Assembly (NCBI GenBank): GCA_934630995.1
Contig: CAKTXU010000096.1
Location: 1 to 6,773 of the forward strand
Reading direction: 5' to 3'
DNA length: 6,773 nucleotides
Source of the DNA: an uncultured Eubacteriales bacterium
Lineage (GTDB): Bacteria; Bacillota; Clostridia; Oscillospirales; Acutalibacteraceae
Shown here: piece after piece, positions 1 through 6,564 of the stretch
How the letters are laid out: the number at the start of each line of letters is the position of its first letter
Position numbering within the stretch: position 1 is the stretch's first letter
The notes under the pieces: model-generated
Told to the model about the DNA's origin: nothing
The model's database searches: none
The model's input: the letters and a program-made list of their open reading frames with translations, nothing else
Program-made: the position numbers and the translations under genes

Positions 1-478
1 GAGCGATGCCGCAAAGCCCCTGTAGGGAGGCCCCGCGGACCAGGTGCATCAGCACTGTCTCCAGATTGTCGCTGGCAGTGTGGGCCGTGGCGATTTTACA
101 GCGCTCCCAGAGGGCGGCTATTTCCTCGAAAAAGGCATATCGGACCCGGCGCCCCGTCTCCTCGATGCCCCGCCTGCTCTCCGCCGCCAGGGCCGCGACA
201 TCGGCCTGCCGGATATACAACGGCACGCCTAGCCTTCGGCATTCGTCCTCCACCAGACGCTTGTCCCGATCGGCCTCTTCCCCGCGCAACCCGTGGTGCA
301 CGTGGGCGGCCGCGACATGCGCAAGCCCCAGCCGTTCCCGATTTTCCCAGAGAAAAAAGAGCAAGGCCATGGAATCCGCCCCGCCGGAAACCCCCACCAG
401 GACAGTATCTCCCGGCAGAAGCTGCTTCTCCTGCCGAATGATTTCCATAGCCTTTTCAGTCAGCGCCGGCTCATTCAT
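1..478 (-). CDS. tilS: tRNA(Ile)-lysidine synthase TilS, N-terminal part (runs off the left edge)
   Basis: TilS ligates lysine, with ATP, onto C34 of the tRNA(Ile) that carries a CAU anticodon. This switches its decoding from AUG to AUA and its charging from Met to Ile; the enzyme is cytosolic and essential in most bacteria. The 159 visible codons are open and start MNEPALTEKAM. They carry the N-type ATP pyrophosphatase P-loop SGGADS (residues 31-36), the family motif HHGLRGEEAD (about 62-71) and the segment AHTASDNLET, the counterpart of the usual HHADDQAET adenylation motif. The ATG at 478-476 overlaps the end of dnaB by 8 bp and has GGAG about 10 nt upstream, inside dnaB, so translation is probably coupled. 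The rest of the catalytic domain and the tRNA-binding C-terminal domains lie outside the window. The assignment rests on the motifs and the gene neighbourhood; other PP-loop tRNA enzymes such as TtcA have different flanking motifs. Confidence 0.93.
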   Translation of the reverse strand, partial: MNEPALTEKAMEIIRQEKQLLPGDTVLVGVSGGADSMALLFFLWENRERLGLAHVAAAHVHHGLRGEEADRDKRLVEDECRRLGVPLYIRQADVAALAAESRRGIEETGRRVRYAFFEEIAALWERCKIATAHTASDNLETVLMHLVRGASLQGLCGIA

Positions 479-1832
479 TGCGGTGCATCTCCAAGGCGGT
501 GAATTGGGTGAATTCACCCGACCACGCCAATTTTACGGTACCCAGCTCCCCATGGCGGTTCTTGGCCACGATCACCTCGGATGTGCCCACCTCCACCGCC
601 GTCGGATCTTCCTTTTCATTGCGGTAGTATTCGTCCCGATAAAGAAACAGCACCTGATCGGCGTCCTGCTCGATGGAGCCGGATTCCCGCAAATCCGACA
701 GAGCTGGCCGGTGATTTGCCTGCTTTTCCGTCGTACGGGCCAGCTGGGCGCAGACCAGCAGGGGAATATTCAGCTCCTTGGCCATCACCTTCAGGGAGCG
801 GGTGATTTCCGACACCGCCTGCACCCGGTTTTCCACCCGCTTGGGCGGATTCATCAGCTGCAGGTAGTCCACCACCACGAAGGCGATATCCTTCTGCCGG
901 CGCAGGCGGGCCTTCATCTCCGGCACGGTGATGCTGGCGGTGTCGTCCAGATAAATCGGCGCCTTGCACAGAATACCCGAGGCCGCCGCGATACGCCCCC
1001 ACTCATCCGGCGTCAGATTGCCCACCCGCAGCTTTTGGCTGGACACCCGCGCCTCGCTGGAAAGCAGGCGGTTGACCATCTGCTCCCGGGACATTTCCAG
1101 ATTGAAGAAGGCCACGCCCTTGTTCTGTTTGACCGCCACGTTGCGGGCGAGATTCAGCGCGAAGCTGGTTTTTCCCATACCGGGACGGGCCCCCACGATT
1201 ATGAGATCGGAGCGGTTCAACCCGGTGGTGATTTCGTCCAGAGTCGAAATACCGGTCGGAATGCCCACGAACTGATCCCGTTCATTGGAGGCCAGCTTGT
1301 TGAATATCTCATAGTTGCTGGCCAGCACATCCTGAATAGGCACCAGCCCGCCCTGGTGACGCCCCTGCCGGATATCGTAGATTTTCTGCTCCGCGGCATC
1401 CATCAGCATCCCCGCGTCGACGCCGGGATCCATCGCGTCCTCCACGATTTCCCGCGCCGCCTTGATGAGAGAGCGGACATCGTGCTTTTCCTTAACGATG
1501 CGGGCATAGTGGGTGATATTGGAGATGGAGGGCACCAGCTGGGCCATTTTCAGCAGATAAGCCTTCCCCTCCTCCCCGGAGAAAAAGCCTTCGGATTTCA
1601 GGGATTCCAGCACCGTGACGAAGTCGATGGTCTGGGACTCCATCATCTTGGCGCTCATCACCCGAAAAATCGCCTGATGCTCCGGCAGATAAAAGTGCTC
1701 CGGGCGCAGGAGATCCGCCACCTGGTTGATGCTTTCCGGCTCAATAAGGATAGACCCCAGAACCGCCTGCTCCGCCTCCAGGCTGTAGGGCAGATTCAGG
1801 CCGTCCCCGTAAAGCGTTTCCGTATTTGCCAT
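471..1832 (-). CDS. dnaB: Replicative DNA helicase DnaB (DnaC in Bacillus nomenclature)
   Basis: This is the hexameric 5'-3' helicase that unwinds DNA at the replication fork and recruits primase. The protein has 453 residues, normal for the family, and no intein. The N-terminal primase-interaction domain starts with the typical PYSLEAEQAVLGSIL (15-29) and runs to about residue 120. A linker follows, then the RecA-like ATPase domain from about 190. Visible ATPase elements are Walker A GARPGMGKTS (214-223, Lys221), the catalytic glutamate in NLEMS (Glu245), Walker B VVVDYLQLM (Asp322), the CAQLAR sensor segment (361-366), DLRESGSIEQDAD (380-392) and the arginine-finger segment KNRHGE (424-429). 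The ATG at 1832-1830 has AAGGA about 7 nt upstream. The gene lies 25 bp after rplI and its TGA stop overlaps the tilS start, so it sits in the middle of an operon. All core residues are present and the protein should be active. Confidence 0.98.
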   Translation of the reverse strand: MANTETLYGDGLNLPYSLEAEQAVLGSILIEPESINQVADLLRPEHFYLPEHQAIFRVMSAKMMESQTIDFVTVLESLKSEGFFSGEEGKAYLLKMAQLVPSISNITHYARIVKEKHDVRSLIKAAREIVEDAMDPGVDAGMLMDAAEQKIYDIRQGRHQGGLVPIQDVLASNYEIFNKLASNERDQFVGIPTGISTLDEITTGLNRSDLIIVGARPGMGKTSFALNLARNVAVKQNKGVAFFNLEMSREQMVNRLLSSEARVSSQKLRVGNLTPDEWGRIAAASGILCKAPIYLDDTASITVPEMKARLRRQKDIAFVVVDYLQLMNPPKRVENRVQAVSEITRSLKVMAKELNIPLLVCAQLARTTEKQANHRPALSDLRESGSIEQDADQVLFLYRDEYYRNEKEDPTAVEVGTSEVIVAKNRHGELGTVKLAWSGEFTQFTALEMHRNE

Positions 1833-1857
1833 GTCGGTTTCCTTTCCGGCGTTTCCG

Positions 1858-2304
1858 TTATTCCGTGACCATGACCGTCAGCTTGGCGGTGATGCCGTGG
1901 CTGAGCTTTATCTCTGCCTCGTAGGAGCCGAAGGCCTTGATATCGGCCATGGAAATCTTGCGCTTCTCCACCGTCACGTGGAACTGCTTTTCCAGCTCCT
2001 CCGCCACCTCCTTGGTGGTCACGGAGCCGAAAAGCTTGCCATTCTGCCCGGCGCGGGCGCTGAGCTTCAGGGTTTTCCCCTTCAAAAGCGCCTCCGTCTC
2101 TTGGGCGGCCTTTTTCTCCATCTCCTCCCGGTGCTTGGCAGCCTCCTCCTTGTTGCGCAGCTCATTCATCGCCTGAGCGTCCGCCTCCATCGCCAGGCCG
2201 CGGGGAAACAGAAAATTGCGGGCATAGCCGTCGGACACATTGACCAGCTCTCCCTTTTTCCCCTGACCCTTGACATCCTGCTTTAAAATCACTTTCATGG
2301 TCAT
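1858..2304 (-). CDS. rplI: 50S ribosomal protein bL9
   Basis: bL9 binds 23S rRNA at the base of the L1 stalk and reaches out from the 50S subunit; it helps keep the reading frame. The 148 residues match the family length. The compact N-terminal RNA-binding domain is clear, with KVILKQDVKGQGKKGE (4-19) followed by VSDGYARNFLFPRGLA. The long charged connecting helix spans roughly 41-75. The C-terminal domain contains GQNGKLFGSVTTKEVA and ends VTE. Two in-frame ATGs compete: 2304 (MTMKVIL) and 2298 (MKVIL, the usual family start). AAGGA lies 6 nt before the 2304 ATG and 12 nt before the other, so the 2304 start is preferred and the protein gains two residues. The gene follows gdpP by 49 bp and precedes dnaB by 25 bp, the standard Firmicutes order. 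Confidence 0.97.
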   Translation of the reverse strand: MTMKVILKQDVKGQGKKGELVNVSDGYARNFLFPRGLAMEADAQAMNELRNKEEAAKHREEMEKKAAQETEALLKGKTLKLSARAGQNGKLFGSVTTKEVAEELEKQFHVTVEKRKISMADIKAFGSYEAEIKLSHGITAKLTVMVTE

Positions 2305-2353
2305 GACTCATCCTTTCAAACGAACTCTTCCTACTATCTCCATCCGGTTTCCG

Positions 2354-4354
2354 TTATATCTTCTCATTCTGCTGCAGCTGTGCGGACAGAGATCGCTCTC
2401 TCTCCTCCAGATGCACGTCTATGGCGGCGATCAGCCGCCGCTTAGCCTCCTCCATCGTCGTGTCCTTTAGTAAAGCGCCGGCCATGGTGAGATGACCGCC
2501 GCCGCCGATGGTTTCCATCACCAGCTGTACGTTGAAATCGCCCAGCGACCGGGCGGACACATTGACCGATCCATTCTCATTGAATAGGGTAAACGAGGCG
2601 TCCACTCCCTTGATGGAAAGCAGCTCGTCGGCCGCCTGGGACGCCGCGATACGCACATCCGGACCGCCCGCTTCATCGCAGGCTATGGCGGTTCCGCGAT
2701 ACAGCTCAGCTTTGGCCACAATGTCCGATCTTTTGCGGTAAAGCTCCATGCTCCCCGAAAACATCCGCTTGACCTCCACGGTGTCCGCTCCCAGTTTGCG
2801 GAGGTAGGCCGCGGCCTCGAAGGTGCGCACCCCCGCCTTCATGACAAAGGCTCGGGTGTCCAGCATGATGCCCGCCAGCAGGGCCTCCGCCTCCAGACGG
2901 GAGATAGCCCCGGAGGGCATATACTGCACCAGCTCCGCCACCATCTCCGAGGCGGAGGAGGAATAGGGCTCATGATAAAATATCACCGCATTTTCGATAT
3001 GCGCCACCATTTTCCGGTGGTGATCGATGACCACGACCGTCTGGGCCGCCTCATATAACGGCCCCCACTCCAGCATAGTGGGGTTGTGGGTGTCGGTGAT
3101 GATAAGCAGGGTTTTCCTGGTCACCAGACCCATAGCGTAGTCCGGCTCCATGAACAAATCCCCGCGGCCGGCCGCATCATACCGCTCCACAAGCTCAGCG
3201 GCCAACGTCTTCGCCCGCTGCGTAACCACATAGGCGGGCCGGCCAAGGCTGCGGGACGCAGCCGCCATGGCCACGGCGGAGCCGAGACAATCGAGATCCG
3301 AAAAGCGGTGGCCCATGACCAGCACGTTATCGCTGCCGGTGATGAGCTCCTGCAGCGCGGATGCCACAACGCGGGTGCGCACCTTGGTTCTTTTCTCAAT
3401 CCCTTTGGAGACGCCGCCGTAAAAATCGAACCCGTTCTGGGTCTTGATCGCCGCCTGATCCCCGCCCCGTCCCAGCGCCATTTCGATGGCCTGCCGGGCC
3501 ATGCTTTCGCACTCGCGGAAGGTATCCCCCTGGCCCACGCCGATGCTGAGGGTCACGCTAAGACGATCGGCGGTCTGGATGGTGCGCACCCGGTCCAGAA
3601 TGTCGAACCTGCTGTCGATCATCTTCTGGAGATACCGCTGCTCCACCACAACCATGAAGCGATCGGTGCCGTATTTCCGCAGGATACCTCCCGTATCCCC
3701 CACCCAGTCCTCCAGCAGGGTTTCCACCCGGCCGGACAGCTGCGCCCGCTCACTGTCACGGATGTTCTGCATCAACTCCTCAATATTGTCTATGTAGACC
3801 ATCATCACCGCGGGACGGCTGAAGGCGTATTCCTCCGCGATTTCCTTCAGCTGGGTATTGTCCACGTAATACAACACATACAGAACAGTTTCCCTGACGT
3901 GAACCTCGCTGACATAGACCGAATACCGGCGGCCTGCATAGATGACGTCGAGATATTTCTTTTTTCCCAGACTGCCCACAGGCAGGCCTTCCGTCACCAG
4001 ACCGATGGACTCTCCGAATATCTCGTTGCCGTCCAGAACCTGGTTGCGGAAATAATCGTTATACCAGAGGATCTCCCCAGCGCCAGAACAGACGATGGCC
4101 GGCAGGGGAAACCCCGCCAGAGCATCCCTGTCCGACTGATTGAGACTGCCGGCCACCCGGGCCATTGCCCGCCTTATATCCTTCTGCATATGCCGCAGAT
4201 GCCAGATGGTGTAGAGGAGGAGCACGGCGGCAACAGCCAGCTCACTGTAGAAGAGTATCCGGTTATAGAAAAAAAGGGAACCCACCGCCAGCAAAAGCGC
4301 CGCGCACAGCAGTATCACCGCCGGCGACAGGGTCCAAAACCGTTTCTTTTTCAT
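2354..4354 (-). CDS. gdpP: Cyclic-di-AMP phosphodiesterase GdpP (YybT family, DHH/DHHA1)
   Basis: GdpP is a membrane-anchored enzyme that hydrolyses the second messenger c-di-AMP to pApA, controlling potassium and osmolyte balance and cell-wall stress in Firmicutes. Numbering from the start chosen here (666 aa), two membrane segments lie at about 11-29 and 34-52. A PAS-like domain (about 75-165) and a degenerate GGDEF domain (about 180-310) follow; the signature is reduced to YGTDRF (228-233). The DHH domain begins near 343. Its metal ligands are present: GHRFSDLDCLG (His349, Asp353, Asp355), Asp421 in ITDTHNP, Asp444-His445-His446, and Asp499 in GIMLDT. The DHHA1 domain ends with GGGGHLTMAG (617-626). 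An in-frame ATG exists at 4366, giving 670 aa, but it has no ribosome-binding site. The ATG at 4354 has GAGG 6 nt upstream and starts MKKKRF, a typical positively charged lead into a membrane helix. First gene of the probable gdpP-rplI-dnaB-tilS operon. Confidence 0.96.
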   Translation of the reverse strand: MKKKRFWTLSPAVILLCAALLLAVGSLFFYNRILFYSELAVAAVLLLYTIWHLRHMQKDIRRAMARVAGSLNQSDRDALAGFPLPAIVCSGAGEILWYNDYFRNQVLDGNEIFGESIGLVTEGLPVGSLGKKKYLDVIYAGRRYSVYVSEVHVRETVLYVLYYVDNTQLKEIAEEYAFSRPAVMMVYIDNIEELMQNIRDSERAQLSGRVETLLEDWVGDTGGILRKYGTDRFMVVVEQRYLQKMIDSRFDILDRVRTIQTADRLSVTLSIGVGQGDTFRECESMARQAIEMALGRGGDQAAIKTQNGFDFYGGVSKGIEKRTKVRTRVVASALQELITGSDNVLVMGHRFSDLDCLGSAVAMAAASRSLGRPAYVVTQRAKTLAAELVERYDAAGRGDLFMEPDYAMGLVTRKTLLIITDTHNPTMLEWGPLYEAAQTVVVIDHHRKMVAHIENAVIFYHEPYSSSASEMVAELVQYMPSGAISRLEAEALLAGIMLDTRAFVMKAGVRTFEAAAYLRKLGADTVEVKRMFSGSMELYRKRSDIVAKAELYRGTAIACDEAGGPDVRIAASQAADELLSIKGVDASFTLFNENGSVNVSARSLGDFNVQLVMETIGGGGHLTMAGALLKDTTMEEAKRRLIAAIDVHLEERERSLSAQLQQNEKI

Positions 4355-4388
4355 GGCAAACCTCATTTCTGCGGGAAAACTGGAGGGT

Positions 4389-4414
4389 GGGGGCGACGCA
4401 TCTGCGTCACCCCC
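4389..4414 (-). repeat. Strong 26-nt palindrome between rnjA and gdpP (REP-like or RNA hairpin)
   Basis: The five G at 4389-4393 pair with the five C at 4410-4414, and GACGC at 4395-4399 pairs with GCGTC at 4404-4408, around a 4-nt apex (4400-4403). The only irregular pair is 4394/4409. It is a C-A mismatch in plus-strand RNA but a G-U wobble in minus-strand RNA, so the structure is complete only in the transcript of rnjA/gdpP. It lies 25 nt after the RNase J stop codon and 34 nt before the chosen gdpP start. No U-run follows directly on the minus strand (the next bases read ACCCTCCAG, then TTTT), so it is not a canonical intrinsic terminator. It could be a dispersed REP-type palindrome, a 3'-end stabilising or processing hairpin, or an imperfect terminator. 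Confidence 0.6.
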
Positions 4415-4438
4415 TACATTTAATCGGAGCGCGACAGC

Positions 4439-6358
4439 TTACACATCCATGATGATTGGCAGGATCATCGGGCTTCTCTTCGTCTTCTGGAACAGCATGT
4501 GGGACAGCTCATCCCGCACCCGGGCCTTCATGGTGGTCCAGTCATAGGAATGATCCCGGCAGCACTCCTCCAGAACGCTGCGGGCAATGGCGCGGGCGTC
4601 GTCGATGAGCTTTTCCGACTCCCGCACATAGACAAAGCCGCGGGAGACGATATCGGGTCCGGCAACCACCTGTCCGATATGAGGATCGATGGTCGCCACC
4701 ACCACAATCAGGCCGTCCTCGGCCAGATGCTTACGGTCCCGCAGGACGATGCTGCCCACATCGCCGATGCCCAGGCCGTCTACCATGATGCGGCCTGCAG
4801 GCACCACCCCGGTGACCTCCATCCTGTCCCGGGTGATCTCGATCACCTTGCCGATATCGGAAATCAGCACCCGCTTCGGATCCATCCCCATGGACTTGGC
4901 CAGATTGGCGTGCTTCTGCAGGTGCTTTTGTTCGCCGTGGACAGGGATGAAGAACTGGGGACGCGTCAGGCAGTGGATGAGCTTGAGCTCCTCCTGGCAC
5001 GCGTGGCCGGACACATGCACATCGTACATTTTTTCATACACCACGTCGCAGCCGCGCTTCATCAGCTCGTTCACCACCCGGCCGACCGTCTTCTCATTGC
5101 CGGGGATCGGAGTGGCCGAAATAATGATGTAGTCGTCCGGTCCAACCTCGACCTTTCGATGGTCGGAAAAGGCCATCCGCGTCAGGGCGGACATGGGCTC
5201 TCCCTGGCTGCCTGTGGTGATGATGGTCATCTTGTCCTTGGGATACCGGTTGATGAGATCGATATCGATAAGCAGACCCTCGGGCAAATTGAGATAGCCC
5301 AACTCCGTCGCGATGGTGACAAAGTTTATCATGCTCCGGCCGGAAACGGCCACCTTCCTGCCGTCCTTGACCGCTGCCTCGATGATCTGCTGAATCCGGT
5401 GCAGGTTGGAGGAAAAAGTGGCGATGATGATCCGCTTGTTCTCCGCCTTCTTGAACAGGTTGGCAAAGCTCTCGCCCACCACCCGCTCGCTGGGGGTATA
5501 GCCGGGCCGCTCCGCGTTGGTGGAATCGGCCAGCAGCGCCAGGACGCCGGTGTTTCCGAGTTCTCCGAACCGGGCCAGATCGATGGCGCCGCCCTGGATG
5601 GGAGTATAGTCGATTTTAAAGTCGCCGGTATGCACCACATAGCCGATAGGTGTCTTGATGGCCAGGGCCACGGCGTCGGGAATCGAGTGATTGACCCGGA
5701 TAAACTCCACCGACATCGCGCCGAACTGGATGGTTTGTCCGGCTTCCACTACATTCAGCCTGACCTTTCCCACCAGACCGTGCTCCTTGAGCTTGCTTTC
5801 CACCAGCGCCAGGGTGAGCTTGGTGCCGTAGATGGGAAAATTCATCTGCTTGAGCAGATAGGGCAGGCCGCCGATATGATCCTCATGCCCATGGGTCAAC
5901 ACAATGCCCTTGATCCGGTCCTTGTTTTTCTCCACATAGGTGAAATCTGGCAGGACGATGTCCACGCCCAGCATATCGTCGTCCGGAAAGGCCATGCCGC
6001 AATCGATGAGGAAGGCATCCTCGCCATATTCGACGAGAGTGATGTTCTTGCCTATCTCGTTGAGTCCACCCAAAGGGGTTATCTTGACGGGGAGACCCGC
6101 GGGTTCCTTTTTCCCCCGTCCCCGGCGGGAACGGTTGACGGCGGGAGTCTCGGCCGCATTGCCTGGATTTCCCGCATTTCCGCGGGGAGCCGCAGGCTTT
6201 TTGACCCCAGCCGTATTAACGGATGCCGCCGGGGCGGGAGAGGACGCTGCGCGCACGGGCTCCTTCCCCTGCTGCGGCCGCGGCTTTCTCTTCTGACCGT
6301 CGGATTTTGTCCCCTTCGCGGGGACTGCCGGCGTCTCTTTTTTGCTTTCAGTTGTCAC
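4439..6358 (-). CDS. rnj: Ribonuclease J (metallo-beta-lactamase / beta-CASP family) with long basic N-terminal extension
   Basis: RNase J is the bifunctional 5'-3' exonuclease and endonuclease of Firmicutes mRNA decay and rRNA/tRNA maturation. From the start chosen here the protein has 639 residues against about 555 for a plain RNase J. The catalytic region begins near residue 91 with VKITPLGGLNEIGKN. Metal-binding motifs are intact: HGHEDH (156-161), His224 in RVNHSIPD and Asp246 in HTGDFKID. The beta-CASP domain lies around 265-440 (with TTGSQGEPMSAL at 381-392), followed by HVSGHA (448-453) and PVHGEQKHL (472-480), and a C-terminal domain to 639. Residues 1-90 are a Lys/Arg/Pro/Ala-rich, probably disordered tail. 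The GTG at 6358-6356 is preferred because GGAGG lies 7 nt upstream. A longer in-frame GTG at 6400 has no such site and falls at the foot of the upstream terminator hairpin. RNase J1 and J2 cannot be told apart from this window, so a generic symbol is given. Confidence 0.95.
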   Translation of the reverse strand: MTTESKKETPAVPAKGTKSDGQKRKPRPQQGKEPVRAASSPAPAASVNTAGVKKPAAPRGNAGNPGNAAETPAVNRSRRGRGKKEPAGLPVKITPLGGLNEIGKNITLVEYGEDAFLIDCGMAFPDDDMLGVDIVLPDFTYVEKNKDRIKGIVLTHGHEDHIGGLPYLLKQMNFPIYGTKLTLALVESKLKEHGLVGKVRLNVVEAGQTIQFGAMSVEFIRVNHSIPDAVALAIKTPIGYVVHTGDFKIDYTPIQGGAIDLARFGELGNTGVLALLADSTNAERPGYTPSERVVGESFANLFKKAENKRIIIATFSSNLHRIQQIIEAAVKDGRKVAVSGRSMINFVTIATELGYLNLPEGLLIDIDLINRYPKDKMTIITTGSQGEPMSALTRMAFSDHRKVEVGPDDYIIISATPIPGNEKTVGRVVNELMKRGCDVVYEKMYDVHVSGHACQEELKLIHCLTRPQFFIPVHGEQKHLQKHANLAKSMGMDPKRVLISDIGKVIEITRDRMEVTGVVPAGRIMVDGLGIGDVGSIVLRDRKHLAEDGLIVVVATIDPHIGQVVAGPDIVSRGFVYVRESEKLIDDARAIARSVLEECCRDHSYDWTTMKARVRDELSHMLFQKTKRSPMILPIIMDV

Positions 6359-6364
6359 AAATAA

Positions 6365-6369
6365 TCCTC
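6365..6369 (-). promoter_or_regulatory. Shine-Dalgarno sequence that fixes the RNase J start
   Basis: On the minus strand GGAGG is followed by seven bases (ATTATTT) and then GTG ACA ACT GAA. This is the strongest ribosome-binding site in the window. It selects the GTG at 6358 over the in-frame upstream GTG at 6400, which adds 14 residues with no recognisable family similarity. Confidence 0.85.
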
Positions 6370-6400
6370 CATTTCTTGTGTGCGCGGGAAAATATCGCAC

Positions 6401-6429
6401 GGGAAAAGAGCCCCACGTTCGGTGGGGCT
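6401..6429 (-). terminator. Probable Rho-independent terminator downstream of the right-edge gene and in front of rnjA
   Basis: On the minus strand AGCCCCAC pairs perfectly with GTGGGGCT (8 bp, bases 6429-6422 with 6416-6409) around a 5-nt loop CGAAC. CTTTTCCC follows directly, giving a short U-tract. The plus-strand reading has no T-run after the hairpin, so the orientation matches the genes. It lies about 136 nt after the stop codon of the upstream gene and 50 nt before the RNase J start. It may end the upstream transcript, or act as a leader terminator if the rnjA promoter lies further upstream. Only four consecutive U residues make it a moderate terminator. Confidence 0.65.
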
Positions 6430-6492
6430 GTCCGTTACCAATCCATACCAGTTATCCGAACACATTTCCGATGATGCAACGTTCGACGGAAA

Positions 6493-6506
6493 GCGGCAAT
6501 TGCCGC
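6493..6506. repeat. Perfect 14-bp palindrome in the rnjA upstream region
   Basis: GCGGCAATTGCCGC is identical on both strands and centred on AATT. A perfect 7+7 dyad with no spacer is poorly suited to an RNA hairpin but is compatible with a dimeric DNA-binding protein. It lies about 135 nt upstream of the RNase J start and 59 bp after the preceding gene. No regulator can be named from it, and it could be chance in GC-rich DNA. Confidence 0.4.
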
Positions 6507-6529
6507 CCGCCGCTTCTTCCGGCCACGTA

Positions 6530-6548
6530 CAGAGGCCGCTGGCCTCTG
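6530..6548. repeat. Hairpin-forming inverted repeat just after the right-edge gene
   Basis: CAGAGGCC and GGCCTCTG form a perfect 8-bp stem around a 3-nt loop. It lies 16 nt past the TAA stop (6565) of the upstream gene in the direction of transcription. No U-tract follows on either strand (TACGTGG on minus, CCTTGTT on plus), so it is not a canonical terminator. It may protect the 3' end of the upstream mRNA or be part of a structured leader with the hairpin at 6409-6429. Confidence 0.45.
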
Positions 6549-6564
6549 CCTTGTTCTATCTATA

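Noticed and set aside
616..1002. 128-codon minus-strand frame inside dnaB
   Set aside because: It overlaps dnaB in another frame and its translation is low-complexity Gly/Ala/Pro; a shadow frame.
6..1868. 620-codon open frame on the plus strand
   Set aside because: It lies antisense to dnaB and tilS, whose proteins are unmistakable. The frame stays open because of GC-biased third positions; the translation is rich in His, Arg, Gln and Gly with no recognisable domain.
3086..4423. 445-codon open frame on the plus strand
   Set aside because: It is the antisense shadow of gdpP, with a His/Gln-rich composition and no family pattern.
4499..6364. 621-codon open frame on the plus strand
   Set aside because: It mirrors almost exactly the RNase J gene on the opposite strand; long antisense frames are expected from this codon bias.
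6359..6400. Longer RNase J from a GTG at 6400
   Set aside because: It has no ribosome-binding site, begins at the end of the terminator hairpin's U-tract, and adds 14 residues without family similarity. The GTG at 6358 has a GGAGG 7 nt upstream.
6355..6465. 36-codon leader-peptide-like frame whose TGA overlaps the RNase J GTG start
   Set aside because: The ATG at 6465 has no convincing ribosome-binding site, and the frame runs through the terminator hairpin. Composition gives no sign of a translated attenuator peptide (no runs of one amino acid). Probably chance, though the TGA/GTG overlap is neat.
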